DNA of 64,000 bases from CAZZCP01 sp964653235 (GCA_964653235.1 CAZZCP010000001.1:1-64000); one strand, 5' to 3'. Numbered from the stretch's first letter, positions 9,657 to 19,491 are shown. The notes: generated from the sequence alone by a model not told the origin. Numbers and translations are program-made.

Positions 9657-10614
9657 CGATCACCATCGGCCCACCTTCTTTGATATTCGCCTTAGCTCCT
9701 ATCACATGGATCTTATTCCCATTATCAAAAATATGAATTTCTTTCCCAACCAGAACATCTTGTCCTTGTTGTACTTTTGGCTTACCTCTCATAACGTATT
9801 TTTTTTGTATTAAGTCCATATCGACTCGGTCAGAAAATCCTTTTTTATTTTGGTCTTGCATTTCGACATTGCCTTCAACTTGTACATTCGTAACTAAGTT
9901 TTCTTGTCGATTGTAAGCCATAACCGCTTTTTTGCCCTTCATTTTCATATTCGTATATTGAATAAATACATCTTCTTGAAACTCAGCTCCATTGTTATTG
10001 CCATCAAACCATGCCTTTTGACTCTCAATTCGCATTGGTACAGACCTCTTCACTAACTTTTTCGTAATTACGTCTCCTTCGACGTACATCAGATTGGTAT
10101 CAATCTCCGAACGCATTTTCTTACCTTCTAAATATATACGATCCCCATTCACATCTTTAGGACCTTTCATCTTTACTGGGGTATCGCTCAATATCTCTTT
10201 CAGTTGATCATTATAGATCATATCATCACTCATAAACTGGTAGCCCTTTGTCGAATTCATTTCAACATTTCCATGAATTTCAATATCACTGGAGTCTACT
10301 TCTACTTTACCTGTATCTCCTTCGATGATATAAGTCTCTTTCTCTTTGCCAAAGACCGTAACTTCTACATCATAAAGAGTCCATTTGCCTGATTTTTTTA
10401 GAGTATCTGCCGACTTTGCTTTTAAAGTCCAATTTTTTTCATCGTTACGAATCTCTCTTAAACGAACCCCAATCATTCTTTGTTCTATATTTTGGTCTTG
10501 GTTGGCAAGCTCAGAATCAGAAGGCTTGTCTCGATTTTGAGGTACTAAGTCTACCAATTGGTAAATAAAGAAGCTAAGGGCTAAAATAAAAAGAATGCGC
10601 TTAAAATAGGTCAT
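9649..10614 (-). CDS. lptC: LptC-LptA-like LPS transport protein, apparently fused
   Basis: A 321-residue protein with a single N-terminal membrane anchor (residues ~5-20) followed by a long run of beta-strand repeats. The first part (about 45-150) matches LptC, with the ISDTPV-like loop LSDTPVKM. The second part (about 165-320) repeats the OstA/LptA jellyroll pattern ([25 protein letters not shown]). E. coli LptC is ~190 residues and LptA ~185, so this length fits a fusion or an extended LptC. No separate lptA is adjacent. It would form the periplasmic bridge carrying LPS from LptB2FG. The fusion reading is inference. Confidence 0.8.
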   Translation of the reverse strand: MTYFKRILFILALSFFIYQLVDLVPQNRDKPSDSELANQDQNIEQRMIGVRLREIRNDEKNWTLKAKSADTLKKSGKWTLYDVEVTVFGKEKETYIIEGDTGKVEVDSSDIEIHGNVEMNSTKGYQFMSDDMIYNDQLKEILSDTPVKMKGPKDVNGDRIYLEGKKMRSEIDTNLMYVEGDVITKKLVKRSVPMRIESQKAWFDGNNNGAEFQEDVFIQYTNMKMKGKKAVMAYNRQENLVTNVQVEGNVEMQDQNKKGFSDRVDMDLIQKKYVMRGKPKVQQGQDVLVGKEIHIFDNGNKIHVIGAKANIKEGGPMVIDE

Positions 10615-10727
10615 ATTTCGTATTATCCAATTCTAGATTAGTTTTCAACAGAGATCTAGGCCAAGAAAATCGAAGAAAATGCAAAAAGACTATAAATTTT
10701 TTTACGTATTGTTCCGATACAGTATCT

Positions 10728-11429
10728 ATGAAAATACAATGGTTTATATTTGACAAACAGATCGTTTCTGGCCCACATACGACCGAAACCGTGCAAGAAA
10801 ATATAAAAATTGGCAAATGGACCGATAAGTCAAAAATTTGGTGGAAAGGCCAAAGAGATTGGCTGCCAGTTTCGGAATGGCAAGACAAGCTAGAGTACCT
10901 CTCAAACATTGAGAATCATGAAGAAAAAATTTGGTATGTAGAGAGAGAAGGTGATACCTACGGACCTATAGCTAAAACCGAAATGATTGACCTTCTGGCC
11001 TCTTTAAAAAATCTATCCAAAGTCAGAATATGGAAGAAGGGACAGGAAAAATGGGCCACAGTGTATCAGTACAATGATATTGCTAACAGTTTAGGAATTA
11101 CTCGCAGAAAAGTCCCTAGAGCTCCCATTATTGGAGAGGTTGTTATTACGAAAAATCATATAGATATGCAGACGCAACTCTCTGTTATCTCTGCTGGTGG
11201 CCTTGGTGTACACAATGCTTCAGGTTTAAAGACGGGAGATATTGTACAGATATCGATTCGTAGCCCGCTCTTGGTTAGTAATATTAACTCACAAGCTGAA
11301 GTTAGACATGTCACAGATCAGGGCTATGCAGGTTTGATGTTTCAAGGTATTCATTCAGAATATGAATCGACTATTATTGATTATGTAAAACAATTTGAAA
11401 ATCAGCCTGAAATTAAAGAAGTTGCCTAA
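10728..11429 (+). CDS. Protein with two GYF-type domains and a PilZ domain
   Basis: A 233-residue soluble protein. Residues ~1-55 and ~65-125 are two copies of the bacterial GYF_2 domain (WFIFDKQIVSGPHTTETV and WYVEREGDTYGPIAKTEM, each followed by a W-K-G-Q-x-x-W motif), which bind proline-rich peptides in other proteins. Residues ~130-230 look like a PilZ domain, but the N-terminal arginine motif (ITRRKVPR) is imperfect and the second motif is SAGGLGV. It is divergent from lptC and converges on the TolR-like gene with a 4-base overlap. The neighbouring FHA protein at 13204-15264 has a proline-rich linker and is a candidate partner. Confidence 0.8.
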   Translation: MKIQWFIFDKQIVSGPHTTETVQENIKIGKWTDKSKIWWKGQRDWLPVSEWQDKLEYLSNIENHEEKIWYVEREGDTYGPIAKTEMIDLLASLKNLSKVRIWKKGQEKWATVYQYNDIANSLGITRRKVPRAPIIGEVVITKNHIDMQTQLSVISAGGLGVHNASGLKTGDIVQISIRSPLLVSNINSQAEVRHVTDQGYAGLMFQGIHSEYESTIIDYVKQFENQPEIKEVA

Positions 11430-12040
11430 CCTTCATCAATATCTTCATATTCTGATTCGTACTGTTCGTTGAGAGTCTTCGTATTCTGAATCACTGCAAA
11501 ATTGATCTCGGCAGCACCTGCTTCTGTCAATGTATACATGATTTTTTTAATCGTTAAGAAATCAATTCTTTTATCTGCTTGAAGAGTTACTCTGCGATAG
11601 TTTTGAATATCAAAAGCTTTCTGTTTTTCTGTAGATCGGATAACATTTCTTAATTGTGATCTCAATTCTTGCCTGGCAATCTTTTCTTCTTCTTGAAACA
11701 AAAGAGCCATATTGGTGTAAAGGTTATTGATCATCCAAGATCTTTGCTCTTTTACTTGAATTGTGTTGGCAATTCTTTTTCCATCAATCATTATTGTATC
11801 TTCTGTGACCATAACAATTGCAGCTGGCTTGAGCTCTTTGGTCCTTGAAGCTTGCGGCATCTCCATTTCTTTGGGAATTTCTATTACTTGTCCTGTAGTA
11901 TTGTAATTTTGTAGAAGAAAAATTGTAAGCACAGTAAACATATCCACCATAGCTGTCAGAGAAAGTGTCGCAACCGCGGTTCGTTTGGCTCCAGCAACTT
12001 TATTGTGCCGATCTCTTATTCCAGGAATATGAATCGCCAT
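11426..12040 (-). CDS. ExbD/TolR-family biopolymer transport protein (second copy)
   Basis: A 204-residue inner-membrane protein with a short cytoplasmic N-terminus, one helix (about 26-46) carrying the proton-carrying aspartate Asp33 (LTAMVDMFTVLTIFLL), and a periplasmic domain. It is longer than usual ExbD/TolR (~140) because of an insertion around residues 95-140 with many Gln/Glu/Arg. It follows another ExbD-like gene by one base, giving a TolQ-TolR-TolR motor like AglR-AglQ-AglS of Myxococcus gliding. It is the last gene of the operon. Confidence 0.88.
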   Translation of the reverse strand: MAIHIPGIRDRHNKVAGAKRTAVATLSLTAMVDMFTVLTIFLLQNYNTTGQVIEIPKEMEMPQASRTKELKPAAIVMVTEDTIMIDGKRIANTIQVKEQRSWMINNLYTNMALLFQEEEKIARQELRSQLRNVIRSTEKQKAFDIQNYRRVTLQADKRIDFLTIKKIMYTLTEAGAAEINFAVIQNTKTLNEQYESEYEDIDEG

Positions 12041-12041
12041 T

Positions 12042-12512
12042 TTAACCCCCTGTGGATACCACTATCTCAGGAAAACCGGCTTGCAGCAAAGCATCCATTC
12101 CCTGGACCATATCATTGTAAGTAAGATCATCAGATACCGTTATCATAGCTGAATTTTGTTCTGGATTTCTCTCTTTTAAATCTTTTAAGCGGACAAAAAG
12201 ATTGATCTTATCTTCTTCTAAATCGGATCCACGGGTAATAGAAAAGCCTTTGGCTCCCTCATAAACTTCATAGCGATCATTGCGAACAAAAAGACGAATT
12301 TGTGTTTTATCTTTTTCTGGAACCACAGTATCGGGTTGGCCTATCTGTTTTTTACCATAGACCGAGCTCCCTAGCTGAATCATAGATACCTGTGTCCAGA
12401 CGGCAGTGATTAGCAAGAAAACAATAATCACACTCATTAAATCAATGAAAGGTACTATATTGACATCAGCAACAGTTTGCCGTCCACCTTTGTTCTCTTC
12501 TACATTAGCCAT
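12042..12512 (-). CDS. ExbD/TolR-family biopolymer transport protein (first copy)
   Basis: A 156-residue inner-membrane stator protein. Asp24 in NIVPFIDLMSVIIVFLL is the predicted proton-binding residue of the single helix; the remainder is periplasmic with the family's peptidoglycan-facing fold (ITVSDDLTYNDMVQGMDAL). It lies 2 bases after the TolQ-like gene and probably assembles with it in a 5:2-type proton channel, as a heterodimer with the protein encoded at 11426-12040. Confidence 0.9.
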   Translation of the reverse strand: MANVEENKGGRQTVADVNIVPFIDLMSVIIVFLLITAVWTQVSMIQLGSSVYGKKQIGQPDTVVPEKDKTQIRLFVRNDRYEVYEGAKGFSITRGSDLEEDKINLFVRLKDLKERNPEQNSAMITVSDDLTYNDMVQGMDALLQAGFPEIVVSTGG

Positions 12513-12514
12513 TT

Positions 12515-13189
12515 TTAGCCCTTCATTTTATCACGATTCGCAACAACTAAGTTCATAAGACGCATAGAAGTCTCTTGCATATCGTTGATAATTCTCCCAA
12601 TTCGAATTTGAAATAGACCATAAAAAATGAGTGCTGGTATCGCAACACTCAATCCACCGGCTGTTGCATTCAGAGCATGAGCTATACCCTCAGAAAGTTT
12701 TTGTGATTTTTCTGCTGGATCAGCATCAGCAACACCCCCGAAGGCGATAATCATACCTATAATTGTACCCAATAAGCCCATTAAGGTGGCCACGTTTCCT
12801 AACACAGCAAGAAAAGACGTCCAGCCCTCAATTCGAGGTGTTTCTCTTAAAATTGCACCATCCATTGCAACTTGCACTTCTTCATCGGGTCGTTGATTTA
12901 ATACCTGCTCAAGACCTGCCTTCATGGTGTTTGCAAGCGGGGCTCGTATGCTGTCACAATAAGTTAGAGCTTGTCTAAGATCACCTCGAGTGATCATCGA
13001 AAAAAGTTTACTCTGAAAGTCTTCTTTATCGACTGCTAGAGATTGAAGTTTTAAAAACCTTTCAATGATAATGATTAGAACAAGCAATCCTGCTGCGGCA
13101 ATGAAGTACATTGACGTTCCACCTTTATCAAAAGCTTCGGCAATAAAACTAGTTTGCTCTGCAGCTTCTATAACTGTTGTTGGTTCCAC
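12515..13189 (-). CDS. MotA/TolQ/ExbB-family proton channel protein
   Basis: A 224-residue inner-membrane protein with three helices: about 25-45, then two closely spaced ones in the conserved C-terminal block (NVATLMGLLGTIIGMIIAF and ATAGGLSVAIPALIFYGLF). The open frame runs up to 13300, but the GTG at 13189 is chosen because AGGAGG lies 7 bases upstream and because longer forms overlap the preceding gene. It forms the ring around the two TolR-like subunits and transmits proton-motive force to the FHA-TonB-like protein encoded upstream. It corresponds best to AglR of the Agl-Glt motor; that assignment is by context. Confidence 0.9.
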   Translation of the reverse strand: MEPTTVIEAAEQTSFIAEAFDKGGTSMYFIAAAGLLVLIIIIERFLKLQSLAVDKEDFQSKLFSMITRGDLRQALTYCDSIRAPLANTMKAGLEQVLNQRPDEEVQVAMDGAILRETPRIEGWTSFLAVLGNVATLMGLLGTIIGMIIAFGGVADADPAEKSQKLSEGIAHALNATAGGLSVAIPALIFYGLFQIRIGRIINDMQETSMRLMNLVVANRDKMKG

Positions 13190-13203
13190 GGTGTATCCTC
13201 CTG

Positions 13204-15264
13204 TTATTTTCTGTTCAAAACAAATGGGTAACGAATAGTCGCTACTGTATTTTTGGGTGGATTGATAAATCTCCACGCTCTCAATCTTCTTACAATGCAA
13301 TTTTCAACATTCTTATTATTTAAGGTACTAGAAATAACTTTGGCATTCTGAACTCTTCCACCAGCGATTATGTCCCAACCAACTGTCACTTTTCCTGTTA
13401 AACCTGGGATCTTAGACAGCTCTTTCTCATAACAAGCTTGAACTTGCCTTAAATTCTCCCGAACAGTACGTCGAACGGCTTCTTTATCAATGCTGCCTAC
13501 AAATTCTGCTTCAGAATCTCCCAAAGTTATATTAGAACTTTCTTTTTCACCTAAACTACCCTCGCCATAACCGCTCAGTCCTGTTCCTTTTCCTTTGGTT
13601 CCTACTCCAGCGATTCCTACAGTAGAGGTACCACTTCCTCCCTGACTCACTTCTTTAAGGCCACCACTGCGATTGCCTGTACCACCCGAGCCTGCAGCGC
13701 CAGTCACACTATCTGTTAATCCAATGGTTGCTCCGGCCCCTTGATCAACCTGTGCTAATTTTTCTTGTGCTCCAGAGCTTGCAAAAGCACCAAGTAAACC
13801 CTCTTGGGAGATATCTTTTTTCGTAGTAGTTCCACCCTTACCTGTATCTGCTCCTCGGCCTCGATTCGAAGATGTGCTTCCCTTCGGATTGCTTCCTCTC
13901 GTAGCCGCCGTTGGCTTTATCTCAGATGATTTTGAATTTTTAGGTTTTGCCTCACCAATTTTTCCTGGCTTGCCTTTTACTTTCGTTTGATTCTGTTTTG
14001 CTGATACCGTCTTATCTGCCATTTTGATTTTCTTTGGCCTTGGCTCCAGTTTTTTTCTTTTCGGCGGTAGTGGTTGCGGTATCGGGGGAGCCTTGTACTC
14101 ACGTTTAAAAACAAACTGAGTAATTTTAATATCCTCTGGCTTTGGTTGATCTTCGACAGGCTTGGTCACATAAATTTGCATATAAACATAAAAAATACCT
14201 GAAATTAGAAACAACAAAATAAGTGCTGAAATTTCACCTGGACTAAAACCGAAAAATGGCAATAGATTGGCCTTAGGTGAGGGTTGGACGTAACGGATAT
14301 AAATAGAAATGTTATCCGTAAAATCCAGGCGAATCATTTCACCTTGTACCAGGTCTAAAGCCATACCTGACTTGAGCTGGTTTGCTCTTCCTTGTTGAAC
14401 GATTTCAGAAATAGGAAATTTTTTATTACCTTGATAGAGCTCTCCACGAGAATTTGGCGAAACAAAGACTCGTGTAGTTTGTCCAGCATACAAGATTGGC
14501 ATACTTTGTTGATTGTAGTTTTCAACAACTGGTAAAATAATATCATTCTTAGGATGAGGCCCTATCCTTACTAGGCCCTGTGTACGACAATGATAGGTAG
14601 TAAGAACACGATCTCCCCATGTTACCAGTATTTCTACAAGACTACCCTTTGATGCTTTAATGACTTCGTCTAAATTTTTATAAGGACTCGGTGGTGCAAA
14701 TGTTTTTTTTGACTCTCTCACCGGCTGAAGATTCATTTCTGGAGCTGAAGCAGGAATACTATCTCTATCTATTGGTCTTAAAACCTTCTTTTGGGGCTTT
14801 TTATCAGGCTTCTGTTTTTTTGATTTGCTAGCAGGATGGGGAGTTACTTTCTCTTTCATCTCTTGCACAGAGATAATGTTTTTATCTTCTTCTGTGTTTG
14901 GATTTACGCGATTTTCTAGATCCTTCGGAATGCTTGCAGGAATATTAGGTTTTTGCTTCGGCTTTGGAATGCCAACATAAAATTCAATATAGTAGGGACC
15001 TATTTGCATTGACTCAGCATTACCAATTTTCTGATCTAGAATTTTTTGACCTTCATGAAAAGTTCCTGTTTCTGAGCCCAAATCACATAAATAGTAAGCC
15101 TCTCCCCTTTTTTCAATCATGGCATGAATTGCAGAAATTGCCTCGTCTGATAGATCAACATCTACTTCTGCTTGCCTACCGAAGACAATACTATCTTGAT
15201 GAAACTGTTTTACAGTTTGAAGATTCCCGTCTTGATAGATTCTTAAAAAAATTGGAGTTGTCAT
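13204..15264 (-). CDS. FHA-domain, TonB-like envelope-spanning protein (GltG/AgmX-like)
   Basis: A 686-residue protein. Residues ~20-90 form an FHA phosphothreonine-binding domain (FGRQAEVDVDLSD, then GSETGTFHEG). A second FHA-like region lies around 205-325. A single membrane helix lies near 350 (LILLFLISGIFYVYMQIYV). A periplasmic Pro/Lys-rich stretch (~395-420) and a Gly/Ser-rich linker (~450-570) follow. The last ~95 residues match the AgmX/PglI-type TonB C-terminal domain (CYEKELSKIPGLTGKVTVGW, then RRLRAWRFINPP). The layout equals GltG/GltJ of Myxococcus, which links the cytoplasm and motor to the outer membrane. It sits between the TolQ-like gene and gltE/F-like genes. Confidence 0.87.
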   Translation of the reverse strand: MTTPIFLRIYQDGNLQTVKQFHQDSIVFGRQAEVDVDLSDEAISAIHAMIEKRGEAYYLCDLGSETGTFHEGQKILDQKIGNAESMQIGPYYIEFYVGIPKPKQKPNIPASIPKDLENRVNPNTEEDKNIISVQEMKEKVTPHPASKSKKQKPDKKPQKKVLRPIDRDSIPASAPEMNLQPVRESKKTFAPPSPYKNLDEVIKASKGSLVEILVTWGDRVLTTYHCRTQGLVRIGPHPKNDIILPVVENYNQQSMPILYAGQTTRVFVSPNSRGELYQGNKKFPISEIVQQGRANQLKSGMALDLVQGEMIRLDFTDNISIYIRYVQPSPKANLLPFFGFSPGEISALILLFLISGIFYVYMQIYVTKPVEDQPKPEDIKITQFVFKREYKAPPIPQPLPPKRKKLEPRPKKIKMADKTVSAKQNQTKVKGKPGKIGEAKPKNSKSSEIKPTAATRGSNPKGSTSSNRGRGADTGKGGTTTKKDISQEGLLGAFASSGAQEKLAQVDQGAGATIGLTDSVTGAAGSGGTGNRSGGLKEVSQGGSGTSTVGIAGVGTKGKGTGLSGYGEGSLGEKESSNITLGDSEAEFVGSIDKEAVRRTVRENLRQVQACYEKELSKIPGLTGKVTVGWDIIAGGRVQNAKVISSTLNNKNVENCIVRRLRAWRFINPPKNTVATIRYPFVLNRK

Positions 15265-15536
15265 TTTCCTCGTTTTACTCCTTCAGCAGTTCTACGCATC
15301 TCAGGTATAAAATTTTCTCGAAGCTTAATGAGTCGTCCAAAATTAAATTGTTTCTTTTGTAAGAGATAAAAAAGCTCTGGCTTATCACCTTCACCCTCAA
15401 CCAACTCATCGTCAAAAGAGATTTCTGCACGCTTTTGCTTGTTTCTTTTCTTTTGCGCATATGCAGTATTCGTATTGAGAATACTAAGGACAAAGAAGCC
15501 CAAAAAAATCAGTATCGCTCTTTGATAGTACTTCAT
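15261..15536 (-). CDS. Small secreted protein, possible GltF counterpart
   Basis: A 91-residue protein with a signal peptide ending near residue 27 (NTNTAYA|QKK). The mature part is basic then acidic (KKRNKQKRAEISFDDELVEGEG) and ends in a basic helix. It overlaps both neighbours by 4 bases. Its position between a TPR lipoprotein and a GltG-like gene matches a small gene in the Myxococcus glt cluster, so it may be the equivalent of GltF. Sequence alone does not establish that. Confidence 0.75.
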   Translation of the reverse strand: MKYYQRAILIFLGFFVLSILNTNTAYAQKKRNKQKRAEISFDDELVEGEGDKPELFYLLQKKQFNFGRLIKLRENFIPEMRRTAEGVKRGK

Positions 15537-16402
15537 TTTTTGCTCCTTAGTTGTTCATCTGCTAGCTGAATTAACTTGTCTGTATAAGATAGTATAGCAG
15601 GGTCTTGACTCAGTAATCTAACTCGGCTTGCTAATTTCTGGCCTTCTTTTGGATCTTCTTTGCTAATAATTAATAGACTAGCGTAATTTAAGATGCCTTC
15701 AAATTGAGTTGCATTCTTATCTACCACTTTTTCTAAGACTTTGATCGAGTCTTTTATCTCTCCTGTAGCTCTTAGACTCAAAGCGTAGTTATTGGCAACT
15801 GCTAAGTCTTTACTCTTTTTCTCATAGGCAATTTCTAGAGCGGTTCGAGCTACACGATAATTTCCATACTTTAAATGTAAGGCACCAAGATTGGCAGCAG
15901 CGGCAATATTATTTGAATCAATCTGAACGGCTCTTTTAAAATATCTAAGCGCCTCTTGTTCGTCACCCATCTTCCACCGAACAACTCCAATATTGTTGAC
16001 AAGCTCACTTCGTGAGTTGTTTGTTTTAAGGGCTCTTTGCCAAACCAATTCAGCCATTCCATAAGCTTTATTTCGATAATGAAAGGCTCCTAAGTAGAGT
16101 AATGCTTGGTAATTGTTCTGATTTTTTTCGAGTATCTTCGCTACATAAAACTCAAACCTTTTCGAATTGCCACTCTCAAAAGAAGATTTCATATTCTTTA
16201 CAAGCTGGCTTGTTGAGGCATTTGCAGGGGCAGGATCGGAAGCTTCTTCACTTGTTTGAGATGAATTTTCTGATACATCAGAGGAACTGACAGACTTTTC
16301 ATTCAGAGTATTGTTTTTACCAAGACTATCTGATTCTTCAGATGAATTCTCTGAACTTGCACAAGCTGTTAAAAGTAAAACTAAAATGAAATATTTAATC
16401 AT
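15533..16402 (-). CDS. TPR-repeat lipoprotein (GltE-like)
   Basis: A 289-residue lipoprotein. The signal peptide ends in lipobox LLTAC, with Cys14 to be lipidated; Ser follows, favouring outer-membrane sorting. A low-complexity Ser/Glu-rich tether (about 15-60) leads to about five TPR units (for example YGMAELVWQRALKTNNSRSE and ALRYFKRAVQIDSNNIAAAA). Such lipoproteins scaffold envelope complexes. In Myxococcus GltE (AglT) is a TPR lipoprotein encoded next to the large TPR protein GltD, the same order as here. It overlaps the genes on each side by 4 bases. Confidence 0.85.
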   Translation of the reverse strand: MIKYFILVLLLTACASSENSSEESDSLGKNNTLNEKSVSSSDVSENSSQTSEEASDPAPANASTSQLVKNMKSSFESGNSKRFEFYVAKILEKNQNNYQALLYLGAFHYRNKAYGMAELVWQRALKTNNSRSELVNNIGVVRWKMGDEQEALRYFKRAVQIDSNNIAAAANLGALHLKYGNYRVARTALEIAYEKKSKDLAVANNYALSLRATGEIKDSIKVLEKVVDKNATQFEGILNYASLLIISKEDPKEGQKLASRVRLLSQDPAILSYTDKLIQLADEQLRSKK

Positions 16403-19400
16403 ATATCCCTCAAATTCACCAAGGGTTCTGAAATAGTATAATCTTGCCAGTAAGTATTTTCTTGAGGTTGAAGTTTCGCAAGTTCTCTTCGAGCGATTCG
16501 AGTATAATCAGATAAAATCTCAAGCTCAGCAGATTTTGCTGTCGCTTTTTTGTAGAATTCTATTGCTGTATTGCGCCTAGGCACTATCAACTTGCTCAGA
16601 TTCTCATTGTATTGCTTTAGTTGCTCTGGGGTCAAATTACTCGGCTTTGGTGCTCGCTCAATTGCTTTTGCGAGATGCTCATAGCTGTTTCCAAGATTTG
16701 TCAGAGAGGAGATTACCTGGGGACCTGAATCAAGTGATATCACTTTTTGGTATTCCTCATTCAATTTTGCTAGCAAATCAATTTTTTGCTTTAATGCACT
16801 CGCTTGAGCTTTAGGGTCTGCTGGAATCCGGATAGATAGATATCTTTGATATTCTTGGTCTATTAAATTAAACTTAGCTTCAGCAACAAATCGGATGGTT
16901 TTCCCTTGAGACCTTGGGTAATCTTTAATCAATCGCTTGTACCAAGGAAGAGCCTTATTACTTCTTTCGTTCATCTTAGCTATTTTATAAATAGCCTCTG
17001 ATCTTAGTTCACTATTTTTTGGAGATTCTGCTATAAACCTTTTATAATAACTTTCTGCTGATCGATAAGATCCTTGCTCCTCGTAAATGTTACCGACTTC
17101 AAAAAGAGCATTTACTTTTTCTATTTTTCTAGAGTTCTTATAATAGTCCTCATAATTCTGTATTGCTCTTTTATAATTATTCAAAGCACGCCAAATTAGA
17201 GCCGCGTTAAAATAAATATCAGCCCTTTTAGGATCTTTTTTGTTTCTATTGGCATATGATTCAAAGCCCTTCGCAGCTTCATCATAGCGACCAATCTGTT
17301 GATTTAAATTCGCTAAAAGTAGTCGTGTACTCTCTTTTTGCTTAGCAATATTTGGATCTTTAGAGCGTAATACTTTACCGTAAAGAGGTAGAGCTAAAAG
17401 CAGCTCACCTGATCTTTCATAATTGACTCCGGCATTGAAAATAGCACTATCGTAAAGCTTTGAGTTGGGATACTTTTTGGCAAACCCTGCAAAAGCGTCA
17501 GCACTTTTTTTATAGTCTTTGGTTGATTCAAGATCTTGTGCCTGCTTAAAAGCAGCTTTCTCTACGAAACTTTTGACTTGTCCTCGAACCTTTTGAGATT
17601 GCAACTGTGGATTCTGAATAAGACCTTGTCCAGCTTTTTCAAGACCGGCATAGTCACCTTTGATATTATAGATATCTAAAATTAAATTTGCAGAAAACTC
17701 GGAATATTTGGTTTTAGGATAGTTTTTTACGATTTTTTGGAAAATCTGCTCTGCCTCGTCAAAATGATTGTAGGAGTAATAAAGCCGACCAACTCGAAAT
17801 TCAGTTTCAACTCTGCGGTTTTTATCTTTGACTTCTTTATTGTACTTTTCAGCAGCTGCGATAAATCTTTTCACTGAAGATGGTAAAGGAAACTTATTTT
17901 TATTCTTACCTACTTGTTTTTCGATTTCTTTGTAACTTGGTAAATCTCTTTCTATCGCTAACAAAGCATTATTAGCAGCTTTTGCTCTATATTTAGAGTT
18001 CTTATAATTGTCAGCCACATTGGCATATTGAACATAGGCTGAATCGTATCTTTTCATATCGTATAGAAGTTCACCATAGAAAAAAGACATTTCACCAGCA
18101 TAATCTGAATTGGGAAAATTACTTAAGAACAACTGATACGCATTGGCGGCTTCTTTTTGTACTTTTAAAATTCTTGTATTCTGAGCAGTTTGATGCACTT
18201 GAAGAGCATAATTTCTTATAAACCTCTCCTGCAGATCGATATTGGTAGAAGCTTGTACTTGGTTTTTCGCAGCCCAACCGCTTCCTGAACCAAATTGACT
18301 CAGCCATATATTCAGCTCATTTAGAAAAATCTTTTTTGAACCACCTGTACTATAAGCATTAACAATTTGGTATTGAAATTCGCCATTTTTCTTATTGTTC
18401 GGACGTCTCGATATTAAATCTTTAAATACAATGCGGGCTGATCCTCTTTTACCATCACGGATATATAAGTATCCAAGTTGCTCCATCTGCTCATTGATTC
18501 TCTTTTCACCTACAAGATTTATAAAATATTCTCGGGCTTGCGAGGCTTTACCGTAAAGTGCATAGAACGGAACAATATCTTTACTTGCCTCACTTGCAAG
18601 TCGAATTTTATCAGATGAATTTGTTGTACGAGATAGTTTAATAACTTTTTCAAGATTCCGAATTCCTATTTTTACTTGTCCTGATTTGTATTGAGACCAT
18701 GCTATTTTATATAGTGCAAAGTTATAAAGTCGATTTCGTTTGAATTTTAAAACTCTTGAATAGGCACTAATAGCCTTTTTCCATTTAGAATTGTCATAAT
18801 AATATTCACCAAGAGCAAAGTTTGATTCGACAACAAATTTACTACTACCATATTTCGATGCAAGTTCTTCATAAAACTTCGCACCTTTTTTTACTTTTCC
18901 CAGTTGAAAATAGTTATAGCCTAAGAAAAATATTGCCTGATCTGACTTGGGGTCATTTGGAAAGTCTCTTAAAAACCAAGCATACAGCTTGATTGCTCTT
19001 TTGTTGTACTCTCTGGCCTCATTTAAGTTTAATTTCGGAAGTCTTTTTCTTTTTTTAGCATAATATTCTTTCAATTCTTGATCGTATTTATCGTATACGC
19101 GGTACTCAATAAGCTTTGATTTTTCAACATAGAGTTCTCCTAAGCGCAGCCACAATTCTCCTCTTTGAGGGCTTTTTTTGTATTTTTGAGTTAGTTTAAA
19201 CAGCTCATTAATACTCGCATCGGTGGCTCTCTCTAATTCACTTTCAGGAGTTTTACTATTTCTTAGAAGCTTATTCAATCTAGGTGGCTTGACTGCAGAT
19301 ATGTTTTTGGGACTTACATTCTTCTTAGGTTTCGCCACCGGTATAGTGGTTCTTTTTTTTTGGTAATTTTGCTGAACAGAACTTTGAGCATCAATTTGCT

Positions 19401-19491
19401 TCAGTACATCGCCAACAGTTTTAGCCCTCTTTCGTTTTGCAAAAGAAACCGGACTCAATAAGATTAGAAGAAGTAGAATTAGTTTTGACAC
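16399..19491 (-). CDS. Large periplasmic TPR-repeat protein (GltD/AgmU-like)
   Basis: A 1030-residue protein with a cleavable signal peptide (MSKLILLLLILLSPVSFA) and then more than ten TPR/SEL-like repeats along its length (for example SDQAIFFLGYNYFQLGKVKK, FDEAEQIFQKIVKNYPKTKY, YKRAIQNYEDYYKNSRKIEK). A basic, low-complexity stretch precedes the repeats. It has no enzymatic motif. Size and context resemble AgmU/GltD, the long periplasmic TPR protein of the gliding machinery that tracks along the cell. It overlaps the upstream TPR gene by 13 bases. Confidence 0.85.
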   Translation of the reverse strand: MSKLILLLLILLSPVSFAKRKRAKTVGDVLKQIDAQSSVQQNYQKKRTTIPVAKPKKNVSPKNISAVKPPRLNKLLRNSKTPESELERATDASINELFKLTQKYKKSPQRGELWLRLGELYVEKSKLIEYRVYDKYDQELKEYYAKKRKRLPKLNLNEAREYNKRAIKLYAWFLRDFPNDPKSDQAIFFLGYNYFQLGKVKKGAKFYEELASKYGSSKFVVESNFALGEYYYDNSKWKKAISAYSRVLKFKRNRLYNFALYKIAWSQYKSGQVKIGIRNLEKVIKLSRTTNSSDKIRLASEASKDIVPFYALYGKASQAREYFINLVGEKRINEQMEQLGYLYIRDGKRGSARIVFKDLISRRPNNKKNGEFQYQIVNAYSTGGSKKIFLNELNIWLSQFGSGSGWAAKNQVQASTNIDLQERFIRNYALQVHQTAQNTRILKVQKEAANAYQLFLSNFPNSDYAGEMSFFYGELLYDMKRYDSAYVQYANVADNYKNSKYRAKAANNALLAIERDLPSYKEIEKQVGKNKNKFPLPSSVKRFIAAAEKYNKEVKDKNRRVETEFRVGRLYYSYNHFDEAEQIFQKIVKNYPKTKYSEFSANLILDIYNIKGDYAGLEKAGQGLIQNPQLQSQKVRGQVKSFVEKAAFKQAQDLESTKDYKKSADAFAGFAKKYPNSKLYDSAIFNAGVNYERSGELLLALPLYGKVLRSKDPNIAKQKESTRLLLANLNQQIGRYDEAAKGFESYANRNKKDPKRADIYFNAALIWRALNNYKRAIQNYEDYYKNSRKIEKVNALFEVGNIYEEQGSYRSAESYYKRFIAESPKNSELRSEAIYKIAKMNERSNKALPWYKRLIKDYPRSQGKTIRFVAEAKFNLIDQEYQRYLSIRIPADPKAQASALKQKIDLLAKLNEEYQKVISLDSGPQVISSLTNLGNSYEHLAKAIERAPKPSNLTPEQLKQYNENLSKLIVPRRNTAIEFYKKATAKSAELEILSDYTRIARRELAKLQPQENTYWQDYTISEPLVNLRDI

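Noticed and set aside
10601..10909. 102-residue minus-strand open frame across the lptC/GYF intergenic region
   Set aside because: It is antisense to the GYF protein start and has no ribosome site; composition is not protein-like.
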